Source: Virgisporangium ochraceum
Lineage (GTDB): Bacteria > Actinomycetota > Actinomycetes > Mycobacteriales > Micromonosporaceae
NCBI RefSeq assembly: GCF_016863655.1
Contig: NZ_BOPH01000022.1
Location: 62,001 to 126,000, forward strand
Direction of reading: 5' to 3'
Length of the DNA stretch: 64,000 nt
The notes under the pieces were generated by a model that was given only the letters and a program-made list of their open reading frames with translations, was not told the DNA's origin and searched no databases. The position numbers and the translations under genes are program-made. Of the stretch, positions 51,557 through 59,503 are shown in pieces (position 1 is the first letter of the stretch; every line of letters begins with the position of its first letter).

Positions 51557-52991
51557 CGCCCTGCACCGCCAGCCGCGGCCCGTGCGCGGCCAGGCGGCGC
51601 CGGAAGTCGGGCCAGTCGTGGGTCGACCGGGGTGACCAGCCGAGCTCGGCGATCGCCGGCAGCCGGGGGAACGTCATGTACTCGACCTGGTCGAACCGTT
51701 CGACCGTCTCCGTCCACAAGGGAGCTTCGACGCCCAGCACGGCCGACGGCGGCAGCCCCTCGACGACGGTCTCCGGGTCCCACCCGTACGCCTTGTCCAC
51801 ATCGACGTAACCGGCCCACTTGAAGCCGATCGGGGTCTCCTCGGTGTACTTCATGTCGAGATAGGCGCTCTTCGACGGCGACAGGATCACCGGGTTGCCC
51901 CGGGCGGCCGCGGCGGCGACCGTCGCGTCGTCGGTGCCGCGTCCCCAGTACTGCGCGACCACCGACGGCGGCACGGCGGCGCGCAGCACCTCCTGCCAGC
52001 CGATGACGGTCTTGCCGTGCCGGCCCACCAGCGGCAGCACCCGTTCCACGAACCGCAGGTACCCCTCCTCCGGCGTCGCGTGCGTCTCGTCGGTGCCGAT
52101 GTGCAGGAACCCGCCGGGCGTCAGCGCCGCCACCTCCGCGAAGACCTCGTCGACGAAGCGGTAGGTGACCTCCTTGTCGGTGCACAGCGAGCTGAAGCCG
52201 GTGGCGTTGCCGATCGCGGTGAACAGCGGCGGCTCGACGCCGTCGCACGTGAGCTCCGGGTAGGACGCGAGGGCCGCGGTGGTGTGACCGGGGACGTCGA
52301 GCTCCGGGATCACCGTGATGTGCCGGGAGGCCGCGTACGCGACGAGGTCGCGGAACTGCTCCTGGGTGTAGAAGCCGCCGGGGCCGCCGCCGACCTGCGT
52401 GCTGCCGCCGTGCCCGGTGAGCCGCGGCCACCGGCGGATCTCCAGCCGCCAGGCCTGGTCGTCGCTGAGGTGCAGGTGCAGCACGTTCACCTTGTACTGC
52501 GCCACGAGGTCGATGAACCGCCGCACCTCCGCGATGGTGAAGAAGTGCCGCACGACGTCGAGCATCACGCCGCGGTGGGCGTACCGGGGGCGGTCGGCGA
52601 CGTGGCCACCGGCGACGGTCCACGGACCGCTGCCTCTCGCGGCGGCCTCGATGGCCGGTGGCAGGAGCTGCCGCAGCGTCTGGACACCCGCGAACAGGCC
52701 GGCCGCGCCGGCGGCGCGCAGCGCGACACCGGTGCGCTCGACGTCGAGCCGGTACCCGGCGGGATCGCCGTCACCACCGTCGATGGTCAGGGTGATCGAT
52801 CCGGGACGCGAATCGGCCACGACCGGCAACGCGTAACCGGTGGCCGGCCGCAGGATGCCGGCGAGGTACTCCGCGACCGGGCCGGCCCCGTCGACGGCGA
52901 CGATGGCTGTCGACGCGTCGACCTCGAAGTCGGCGTCGGGCCGCGGCTGCGCGGAGACCGGTGCGGGCACGACGGTGAGCATCCGGGACAT
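51498..52991 (-). CDS. Beta-N-acetylhexosaminidase, GH20
   Basis: A 497-residue GH20 enzyme: N-terminal GH20b domain (about 1-125), then the catalytic barrel with GVMLDVVRHFF, VLHLHLSDDQAWRLEI, and the catalytic pair D301-E302 in HIGTDETHATP; the substrate tryptophan APLWTE is present. It releases terminal GlcNAc/GalNAc from chitin oligomers or glycans using substrate-assisted catalysis. No signal peptide is evident, so it is probably cytoplasmic and acts on imported chitobiose or muropeptides. AGGAAGG lies before the ATG. Its C-terminal coding end overlaps the beta-lactamase-fold gene by 59 nt. Confidence 0.94.
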   Translation of the reverse strand: MSRMLTVVPAPVSAQPRPDADFEVDASTAIVAVDGAGPVAEYLAGILRPATGYALPVVADSRPGSITLTIDGGDGDPAGYRLDVERTGVALRAAGAAGLFAGVQTLRQLLPPAIEAAARGSGPWTVAGGHVADRPRYAHRGVMLDVVRHFFTIAEVRRFIDLVAQYKVNVLHLHLSDDQAWRLEIRRWPRLTGHGGSTQVGGGPGGFYTQEQFRDLVAYAASRHITVIPELDVPGHTTAALASYPELTCDGVEPPLFTAIGNATGFSSLCTDKEVTYRFVDEVFAEVAALTPGGFLHIGTDETHATPEEGYLRFVERVLPLVGRHGKTVIGWQEVLRAAVPPSVVAQYWGRGTDDATVAAAAARGNPVILSPSKSAYLDMKYTEETPIGFKWAGYVDVDKAYGWDPETVVEGLPPSAVLGVEAPLWTETVERFDQVEYMTFPRLPAIAELGWSPRSTHDWPDFRRRLAAHGPRLAVQGVNFHRSALIPWEEQIPWEG

Positions 52992-53132
52992 CGAGCACCT
53001 TCCTTCCCTGGTGACCGCACGGACGCTACCGGTCACCGCGCGGGCCGGACAAGGACTTATGCCGGAACGTCCACTGTGGACCCGGACGCTGTCGCAGTGC
53101 CAGCCTGGTGACCGTTGTCTATGGTGGGGCGG

Positions 53133-54836
53133 ATGACGGTTCCACGGGTCCGGCTCGGGGTGGACTTCGGCACGTCGAACACGGTCGCCGTGCTCGACGG
53201 GCGCCCGCTCCTGTTCGACGGGGCGCCGGTGCTGCCCTCGGCGGTGTGCGTCGACCGGTCCGGCGGTCTGCTGACGGGCCGCGACGCGGTCCACGCGGCC
53301 GCCACCACGCCGGAGGGTTACGAGCCCTATCCGAAGCGGCGCATCGACGACGGCGTGGTGCTGCTCGGCCACGCCGAGGTACCGGTCACCCACCTCGTCG
53401 CGGCGGTGCTGCGCCGCGTCGCCGACGAGGCACGCACGGTCGCCGGTGACGGCCACCTCGAGGTGACGCTCACCTACCCGGTCGCGTGGGCGGCACCGCG
53501 GCAGGAGGTGCTCCGCGAGGCGGCCCGGATCGCCGGGCTCGGCGCGGCGCGGCTGGTTCCCGAACCGGTCGCGGCCGCCCAGCACTTCGTCACCGGCGCG
53601 GGGGCGCACCTTCCCGTCGGCGGCTGCGCCGTCGTCTACGACATCGGCGCGGGCACGTTCGACGTGTCGGTGGTGCGCCGCACCGCGTCCGGCATCGAGG
53701 TCGTCACCGCCGACGGCCTCGACGACGGCGGCGGCCTCGACCTCGACGCGGCGGTCGTCGACCACCTCGGCGCCGCGTACGCGCCCGGCGATCCCGACGC
53801 CTGGGCCCGGCTCACCGCGCCGGCCTCCCCCGCCGACGCGCGGGCCGCGCGCGCCCTGTGGGAGCAGGTGCGCACGGGACGGGAGATGCTGTCACGCGCC
53901 AGTAGCACGTACATCCACCTGCCGCTGCTCGATCGCGACGCGCCGCTCGGCCGGGAGCAGTTCGACGCGCTCGCGCGTCCGGTGCTCGACCGGACGGTGG
54001 ACGTCACCGTCGGGGTGCTCGCGCGCGCCGGTGTGTCCACTGTGGACGACGTGTTCCTGGTGGGCGGTGCGAGCCGGTCACCGCTCGTCGCGACGCTGCT
54101 GCACCGGGCGCTGGGGGTCGCGCCCCGGGTGATCGACCAGCCGGAGCTCGCGGTCGCGCGGGGCAGCCTCGTCGGCACGGCCCCGGCACCGCCGCCGGCA
54201 TCCGTGGTGGCGGCGCCGCGTCCGGAGGCGCCGCCGGTGACCGCGCCACCGGCCCGGGGGCGTAGGGGCCGGCGGTGGCTCGCGGTGACCGGTGCGCTGG
54301 TGCTCCTGCTCGCCGCGGCCGCCGCGCTGTTCGTCCCCCGGTTGCTGGACCGCGGGGAACCCGGCGGGGACACCGGTACCGGCGGGGACACCGGTGCGGG
54401 CAGCCCGTCGACGACGTCGACCACGCCGTCGGCGGGAGCGTCGGGTCCGCCGGCGTCGCAGTCGTCGTCCGGCCCGGCCGATCCGGACGCGTCGCCGGGG
54501 CAGCAGTGGGCCGACTCCCGGCAGTTCATGGAGATCAGCTCCGGCCAGGTCCGCGGCGACACGGTGTTGCTCACGGTCCGCCCCGCCACCAAGAACCACC
54601 TCGGCGAGAGCTGGGAGACCATTCCCGGCACCGGGCCGTTCGTGGAGGTCGCGGCGTCGGCGGACGGCCGCGCGATCCGCGTGCCGAACGACCCGCGCGG
54701 ACCGACGTCCACAATGGAGCGTCTCGTGCGCGACCTGCGCGAGCGCGACCCGGACGACGTGGAGGAGGGCTTCACGGTGACGTTCAGTGCGCTCGGCCTC
54801 GTGCAGCAGGTGGAGTGGGAGTTCAACCCGACGTAG
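53133..54836 (+). CDS. Hsp70-like ATPase with transmembrane anchor and outer domain
   Basis: A 567-residue protein. Residues 1-345 form an Hsp70/actin-fold ATPase: phosphate-1 DFGTSN (11-16), LVPEPVAAA, phosphate-2 DIGAGTFD (170-177) and adenosine motif GGASRS (311-316). There is no peptide-binding domain; instead a proline/alanine linker leads to one transmembrane helix (382-401), a low-complexity Gly/Ser/Thr spacer and about 100 extracytoplasmic residues. It links ATP-driven state changes inside to something outside, like MreB- or kinase-associated Hsp70-like proteins of actinomycetes. TATGGT is 7 nt before the ATG. A copy of the GTCCACTGTGGAC palindrome sits just upstream (53069-53081). 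Confidence 0.88.
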   Translation: MTVPRVRLGVDFGTSNTVAVLDGRPLLFDGAPVLPSAVCVDRSGGLLTGRDAVHAAATTPEGYEPYPKRRIDDGVVLLGHAEVPVTHLVAAVLRRVADEARTVAGDGHLEVTLTYPVAWAAPRQEVLREAARIAGLGAARLVPEPVAAAQHFVTGAGAHLPVGGCAVVYDIGAGTFDVSVVRRTASGIEVVTADGLDDGGGLDLDAAVVDHLGAAYAPGDPDAWARLTAPASPADARAARALWEQVRTGREMLSRASSTYIHLPLLDRDAPLGREQFDALARPVLDRTVDVTVGVLARAGVSTVDDVFLVGGASRSPLVATLLHRALGVAPRVIDQPELAVARGSLVGTAPAPPPASVVAAPRPEAPPVTAPPARGRRGRRWLAVTGALVLLLAAAAALFVPRLLDRGEPGGDTGTGGDTGAGSPSTTSTTPSAGASGPPASQSSSGPADPDASPGQQWADSRQFMEISSGQVRGDTVLLTVRPATKNHLGESWETIPGTGPFVEVAASADGRAIRVPNDPRGPTSTMERLVRDLRERDPDDVEEGFTVTFSALGLVQQVEWEFNPT

Positions 54837-54899
54837 GGGACGTGTCCAATCTCCGACCGATCCGGGGCGCGCGACCCCGCCGTCGGTAGTCTGGATCCA

Positions 54900-57272
54900 A
54901 TGATCTTCGAGTTCGCGGGTGGCGTGCTCGACCTCGACCGCTATGAACTGCGGTGCGCCGGACGCAGCGAACCGGTCGAGCCACAGGTCTTCAGCGTTCT
55001 CGCGATGCTGCTGCGGGAACGGCACCGGGTCGTGTCGAAGGAGGAGCTGCTCGACGCGGTCTGGGGCAACCGGTTCGTGTCCGAGTCGGCGCTCACCAGC
55101 CGCATCAAGTCCGCCCGCCGGGCGATCGGCGACGACGGCCGCGGGCAGCGGCTCATCCGCACCGTGCACGGTCGCGGCTACCAGTTCGTGGGCGAGGTCG
55201 TCGAGCGCGGCGCGGCCGTCGCGCCGGTCGCGGCCGCGGTCCCGGTTGCCAGGACGACCACGGGACCGGCGCAGCTGCCGATGGCGGTGCGCGGGTTCGC
55301 CGGCCGCGCGGAGGAGCTCGACCGCCTCGACGCGCTGCTGCACGGCACCGCACCGGGGGCGGCACCGTCCACTGTGGTCATCTCCGCCGTGTCGGGCGCG
55401 CCCGGCGTCGGCAAGACCAGCCTCGCCGTGCACTGGGCGCACCGCATCGCCGACCACTTCCCCGACGGCCAGCTCTACGTGAACCTGCGCGGCTTCGACC
55501 CCGGTTGCGCCGCGATGGAACCGGCCGAGGCGGTACGCGGGTTCCTCGACGCGCTCGGGGTCGACCGGGTGCCGCCCGGCCTCGACGCCCAGATCGCGTT
55601 GTACCGCAGCACGTTGGCCGGTCGCCGGGTCCTCATCGTGCTCGACAACGCCCGCGACGCGGGGCAGGTCCGTCCGCTGCTGCCCGGAACGCCCGGCTGC
55701 CTGGTGATCGTCACCAGCCGCGACCGGCTCACGCCGCTGGTCGCCGCCGAGGGCGCCCACCCGCTGCCGCTCGACCTGCTGAGCGACGACGAGGCGCGCG
55801 ACCTGCTGGCCGGCCGGCTCGGCGCCGACCGGGTGGCCGCCGAGCCCGCCGCCGTCGACGAGATCATCGCCCGGTGCGCCCGGCTGCCGCTCGCGCTGGG
55901 CATCGCCGCCGCGCACGCCACCACCCGGCCGCGGAGCCCGCTCGCCGACCAGGCGGCCCAGCTCCGGGAGACCGCCGGTGGGCTCGACGCGTTCGACGGG
56001 GGCGACCCGACCACGAACGCGCGCGTCGTCTTCTCGTGGTCCTACTGCGAGCTGGACCCCGGCGCGGCGCGACTGTTCCGGCTGCTGGGCCTGCACGGCG
56101 GACCCGACCTCGCGGCACCGGCGGCGGCCAGCCTCGCGGGGGTGTCCGTCGGCGACGCCCGTGTGCTGCTGGGGCACCTGGTGCGGGCGAACCTGCTCAC
56201 CGAGCCGGGCCGGGGCCGGTACCGGCTGCACGACCTGCTGCGCGCGTACGCGGGCGAACTGGTCCGCACGCACGAGTCCGACGACGCCCGCCGGTCGGCC
56301 ATCGTCCGGATGCTCGACCACTACCTGCACACCGCACACGCCGCCGCGCTGCAGCAGGACACCGGCCGGTCGCCGATCGCGCTCGACGACCCGGCCGCCG
56401 GGACGACGGTCACCACGCACGAGGACCACGACGCGGCGATGGCCTGGTTCGCCGCCGAGCACGCGGCGCTGGCGGCCGCGATCGGCACGGCGGCCGAGCA
56501 CGGCCTCGACCGGCACGTCTGGGCGCTCGCCTGGACGCTGACCACGTGGTTCGACTGGCGCGCCCAGTGGCACGACCTCGTCGCGACCCAGACCGTCGCG
56601 ATGGACGCGCTGCTGCGGCTGGGCGACGTGCCCGGTCGGGCGCAGGCGCACCGCGAGATCGGCCGCACCTACAGCCAGCTGGGCCGGCCCGACGACGCCC
56701 GGCACCACCTCGACCAGTCGCTCGACCTGTACCGGTCGATCGGCGACGGAGTGGGCCAGGGCCGCGCCCACCACAACATCGGGTTCCTGCTGATCTCCCA
56801 GCACCGCCACCGGGAGGCCCTGACCCACGTCGACCGGTCGGTGGAGCTCTTCGAGGCCGCCGGCGACCGCCTCTGGTGGGCCCGGGCCCTCAACGGCGCC
56901 GGCTGGGTGCGCGCCGGACTGGGCGACCACGAACGCGCGCTGGAGCAGATCGAGCAGGCGCTGGAGCTGCTGCGCAAGGTCGCCGACCGGCACGGCGAGG
57001 CGTCGACGCTGGACAGCCTCGGCTACGTGCACCGCCTCCGCGGCGACCACGAGGAGGCGCGGCTGTGCTACGAGGAGGCGGTCGACCTGTTCGGCGAGCT
57101 CGGCGACGCCGCCACGGAGGCCGAGGTGCTCCTCAACCTCGGCGAGGCCCGGCAGGTCGCCGGCGACGACGCCGGGGCCGCCCGCCACTGGGGCCGCGCG
57201 CTGGAGACGTTCACGCGCCTCGGCCACCCGAAGGCCGACGAGGTCCGCACCCGGCTACTCTCCGTAGGCTGA
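54900..57272 (+). CDS. Winged-helix / NB-ARC / TPR regulator
   Basis: A 790-residue regulator: N-terminal OmpR-type winged helix (1-100, ending RTVHGRGYQFVGEV), NB-ARC ATPase with Walker A GAPGVGKT (166-173) and LIVLDNA, and C-terminal tetratricopeptide repeats. Unlike SARPs it has no BTAD domain between DNA-binding and ATPase parts. Such proteins switch on genes when TPR-bound ligand triggers ATP-dependent assembly. TAGTCT (54887-54892) lies seven nt before the ATG with no ribosome binding site. It follows the Hsp70-like gene by 63 bp; coupled chaperone-regulator function is possible but unproven. Confidence 0.92.
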   Translation: MIFEFAGGVLDLDRYELRCAGRSEPVEPQVFSVLAMLLRERHRVVSKEELLDAVWGNRFVSESALTSRIKSARRAIGDDGRGQRLIRTVHGRGYQFVGEVVERGAAVAPVAAAVPVARTTTGPAQLPMAVRGFAGRAEELDRLDALLHGTAPGAAPSTVVISAVSGAPGVGKTSLAVHWAHRIADHFPDGQLYVNLRGFDPGCAAMEPAEAVRGFLDALGVDRVPPGLDAQIALYRSTLAGRRVLIVLDNARDAGQVRPLLPGTPGCLVIVTSRDRLTPLVAAEGAHPLPLDLLSDDEARDLLAGRLGADRVAAEPAAVDEIIARCARLPLALGIAAAHATTRPRSPLADQAAQLRETAGGLDAFDGGDPTTNARVVFSWSYCELDPGAARLFRLLGLHGGPDLAAPAAASLAGVSVGDARVLLGHLVRANLLTEPGRGRYRLHDLLRAYAGELVRTHESDDARRSAIVRMLDHYLHTAHAAALQQDTGRSPIALDDPAAGTTVTTHEDHDAAMAWFAAEHAALAAAIGTAAEHGLDRHVWALAWTLTTWFDWRAQWHDLVATQTVAMDALLRLGDVPGRAQAHREIGRTYSQLGRPDDARHHLDQSLDLYRSIGDGVGQGRAHHNIGFLLISQHRHREALTHVDRSVELFEAAGDRLWWARALNGAGWVRAGLGDHERALEQIEQALELLRKVADRHGEASTLDSLGYVHRLRGDHEEARLCYEEAVDLFGELGDAATEAEVLLNLGEARQVAGDDAGAARHWGRALETFTRLGHPKADEVRTRLLSVG

Positions 57273-57337
57273 TCTCTGGGCGCCGAACGGGTGGCCGCGC
57301 TGGCCCACCGCCCCGGCGGCGCCTAGCGCGTCTCCGG

Positions 57338-57850
57338 ATGGACCTCCACGTCGTACATAAGCCGCACCGGGTCCCCGTCGGCAACGTCGAGGGCCTCACC
57401 ATGCGCCGCCTGGCCGAACGGCTGGCCGTGACGCCCACCGCGCTCTACTGGCACGTCGACACCAAGGAGGACGTCCTCGACCTCGCCGTCGACCACATCT
57501 TCGGCGACGTACCCGTTCCGCCGGCCACCGACGACTGGCGGCACGACGTCCGCACCCTGGTCGGCGGCTGGCGGGCGGCGATGCTGCGGCACACGTGGGC
57601 GCCCGGCCTGATCGGCCGGCCGATGCTCGGTCCCAACGTCGTTGCCCGCACCGCGTTCCTCGAGGCCGCCCTGGGGCGCGGCGGCCACGACGGCGTGCGG
57701 CTGGCCGTGGTCACCCGGTTGCTGGCGAACTTCGTCATCGGGTCCGCCCTCACGGAGAGCACGTGGCGAGCGACCGCGACCAGCGCGACCCACGGTGGGT
57801 GGAGCGACGACGAGCTCTTCGACCGCGGCCTCGACGCGATCCTCGGATAA
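57338..57850 (+). pseudogene. TetR-family regulator lacking the first DNA-binding helix
   Basis: The frame reads VEGLTMRRLAERLAVTPTAL then YWHVDTKEDVLDLAVDHIFG, a normal second half of a TetR helix-turn-helix, and a full C-terminal TetR ligand domain to about 170 residues. The expected 25-30 residues of helix 1 are missing; in their place is a sequence (57338-57390) that on the opposite strand reads as a plausible protein C-terminus, GDPVRLMYDVEVHPETR, followed by TAG at 57323-57325. A deletion that joined two genes is the best explanation. DNA binding should be lost. The intact exporter gene downstream would then be unregulated. Confidence 0.65.
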
Positions 57851-57898
57851 TTCCGGCGGGCGCTGTCGTATCCGGCCCGACCCGTTCGTCGGGAGTAC

Positions 57899-59479
57899 GT
57901 GAACACACATCAGAGGTGGGTCGGACTCGCCGTTCTCGCGCTTCCCACGCTGCTGCTGTCGCTCGACGTGAGCGTGCTCTACCTGGCGCTGCCGCAGTTG
58001 AGCGCCGACCTGGGCGCCACCAGCACCGAGCAGCTGTGGATCCTCGACATCTACTCGTTCCTGCTCGCCGGCTTCCTCGTCACGATGGGAACGCTCGGCG
58101 ACCGCATCGGCCGGCGCCGGCTGCTGCTGATCGGCGCGGTCGCGTTCGCCGTCGCGTCGCTCGTGGCGGCGTTCGCCACGAGCCCGGCGATGCTCATCGC
58201 CTCACGCGCCGCGCTCGGGGTGGCCGGCGCGACGCTGATGCCGTCGACGATGGCGTTGATCCGCAACATGTTCCCCGACCCGAAGGAGATGGCCACGGCC
58301 ATCGGCGTCTGGTTCGCCTGCTTCATGGGCGGCATGACGCTCGGTCCCCTCGTGGGTGGCCTGCTCCTGGAGCACTTCTGGTGGGGCTCGGCGTTCCTGC
58401 TCGGCGTCCCCGTGATGGTCCTGCTCCTCGCGACCGCGCCGTTCCTGCTGCCGGAGTTCCGCGACACCGCCGCCGGCCGCCTCGATCCGGCGTCCGTCGG
58501 GCTCTCGCTCGGCGCGATCCTCCCGGCCATCTACGGCCTGAAGACGATCGCACGGGACGGCGTGAGCCCGACCCCGGTGGCCGTGCTCACCGCCGGTCTG
58601 GTGGTCGGGTGGCTGTTCGTGCGCCGCCAGCGGTCCCTCGTCGCCTCCCTCGGCGACAGATCAGCTGTTTCAGCCGACCCGCTCCTCGACCTGAGCCTGT
58701 TCACCAACCGCACGTTCACCAGCGCCCTGTCGGTGATGCTGTTCGGTGGCGTGGTGATGGCCGGGGTGAGCCTGGTGTCGAGCATGTTCCTCCAGGTGGT
58801 CGAGGGGCGCACGCCGTTGCAGGCCGGGCTGCTGCTGGTTCCGCAGAACGTCGCGATGGTCGTCGGTTCGGTGGTCGCGCCCGTGCTGGGACGCAGGTTC
58901 CGGTCGGCCGACGTGATCGCCCTCGGACTGGCGCTGGCCGGCGCGGGGCTGCTGGTCCACACGGTGGTGCCGGCCGATGGCGGGGTGCCGTACGTGGTCA
59001 CCGGCCTGGTGGTCGCCTCCTTCGGCATCTCGCTGCCGATGGGCATCACGATGGGCGTCATGCTCGGCGCGGCGCCGCCGGAGAAGGCCGGCTCCGCCGC
59101 GTCGGTGTCGGAGACCAGCGCCGAGTTCGGCATCGCGACGGGCATCGCGACGCTGGGCAGCCTGGCGACGGTGATCTACCGCGGCCGCTTCGAGGACTCG
59201 GTGCCGTCCGGCGTGCCGACCGACGCGGCCGCCGCGGCGCACGACAGCGTCACCGCGGCCGCCGCGACCGCCTCCCGCCTTCCCGGCGAGACGGGCGCCG
59301 CCCTGCTCGACACGGCCCGCGACGCGTTCACCGGCGCGCTGCACGGGGTCGGCTGGGTCGGCGCGGGGGTGTTCCTGGTGCTGGCGGTGGTGGCGGTGGC
59401 TGTGCTGCGCACGCCGGCACCGCCGGCGGCGGAACCGGTCGGTGAGGCGGTCGGTGAGGCGGTCGGCCGCCGCGCGTGA
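57899..59479 (+). CDS. MFS drug exporter, DHA2 family
   Basis: A 526-residue, 14-helix-type major facilitator: first helix TLLLSLDVSVLYLALPQLSA, motif A GTLGDRIGRRR, ARAALGVAGATLMPSTMALI (motif C-like) and a long loop before the last helix. It is typical of exporters for antibiotics or dyes in actinomycetes (SmvA/QacA-like). The GTG start lies 48 nt after the truncated TetR frame, which probably was its repressor. The C-terminus ends in a repeated EAVGEAVG element. Confidence 0.9.
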   Translation: MNTHQRWVGLAVLALPTLLLSLDVSVLYLALPQLSADLGATSTEQLWILDIYSFLLAGFLVTMGTLGDRIGRRRLLLIGAVAFAVASLVAAFATSPAMLIASRAALGVAGATLMPSTMALIRNMFPDPKEMATAIGVWFACFMGGMTLGPLVGGLLLEHFWWGSAFLLGVPVMVLLLATAPFLLPEFRDTAAGRLDPASVGLSLGAILPAIYGLKTIARDGVSPTPVAVLTAGLVVGWLFVRRQRSLVASLGDRSAVSADPLLDLSLFTNRTFTSALSVMLFGGVVMAGVSLVSSMFLQVVEGRTPLQAGLLLVPQNVAMVVGSVVAPVLGRRFRSADVIALGLALAGAGLLVHTVVPADGGVPYVVTGLVVASFGISLPMGITMGVMLGAAPPEKAGSAASVSETSAEFGIATGIATLGSLATVIYRGRFEDSVPSGVPTDAAAAAHDSVTAAAATASRLPGETGAALLDTARDAFTGALHGVGWVGAGVFLVLAVVAVAVLRTPAPPAAEPVGEAVGEAVGRRA

Positions 59480-59503
59480 GCTGTCCGCCGGGGGCCGGTG
59501 CGG

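Noticed and set aside
7187..54047. GTCCANNNTGGAC copies as DnaA boxes
   Set aside because: They share only part of TTATCCACA, lie mainly inside genes and are not clustered as at an origin.
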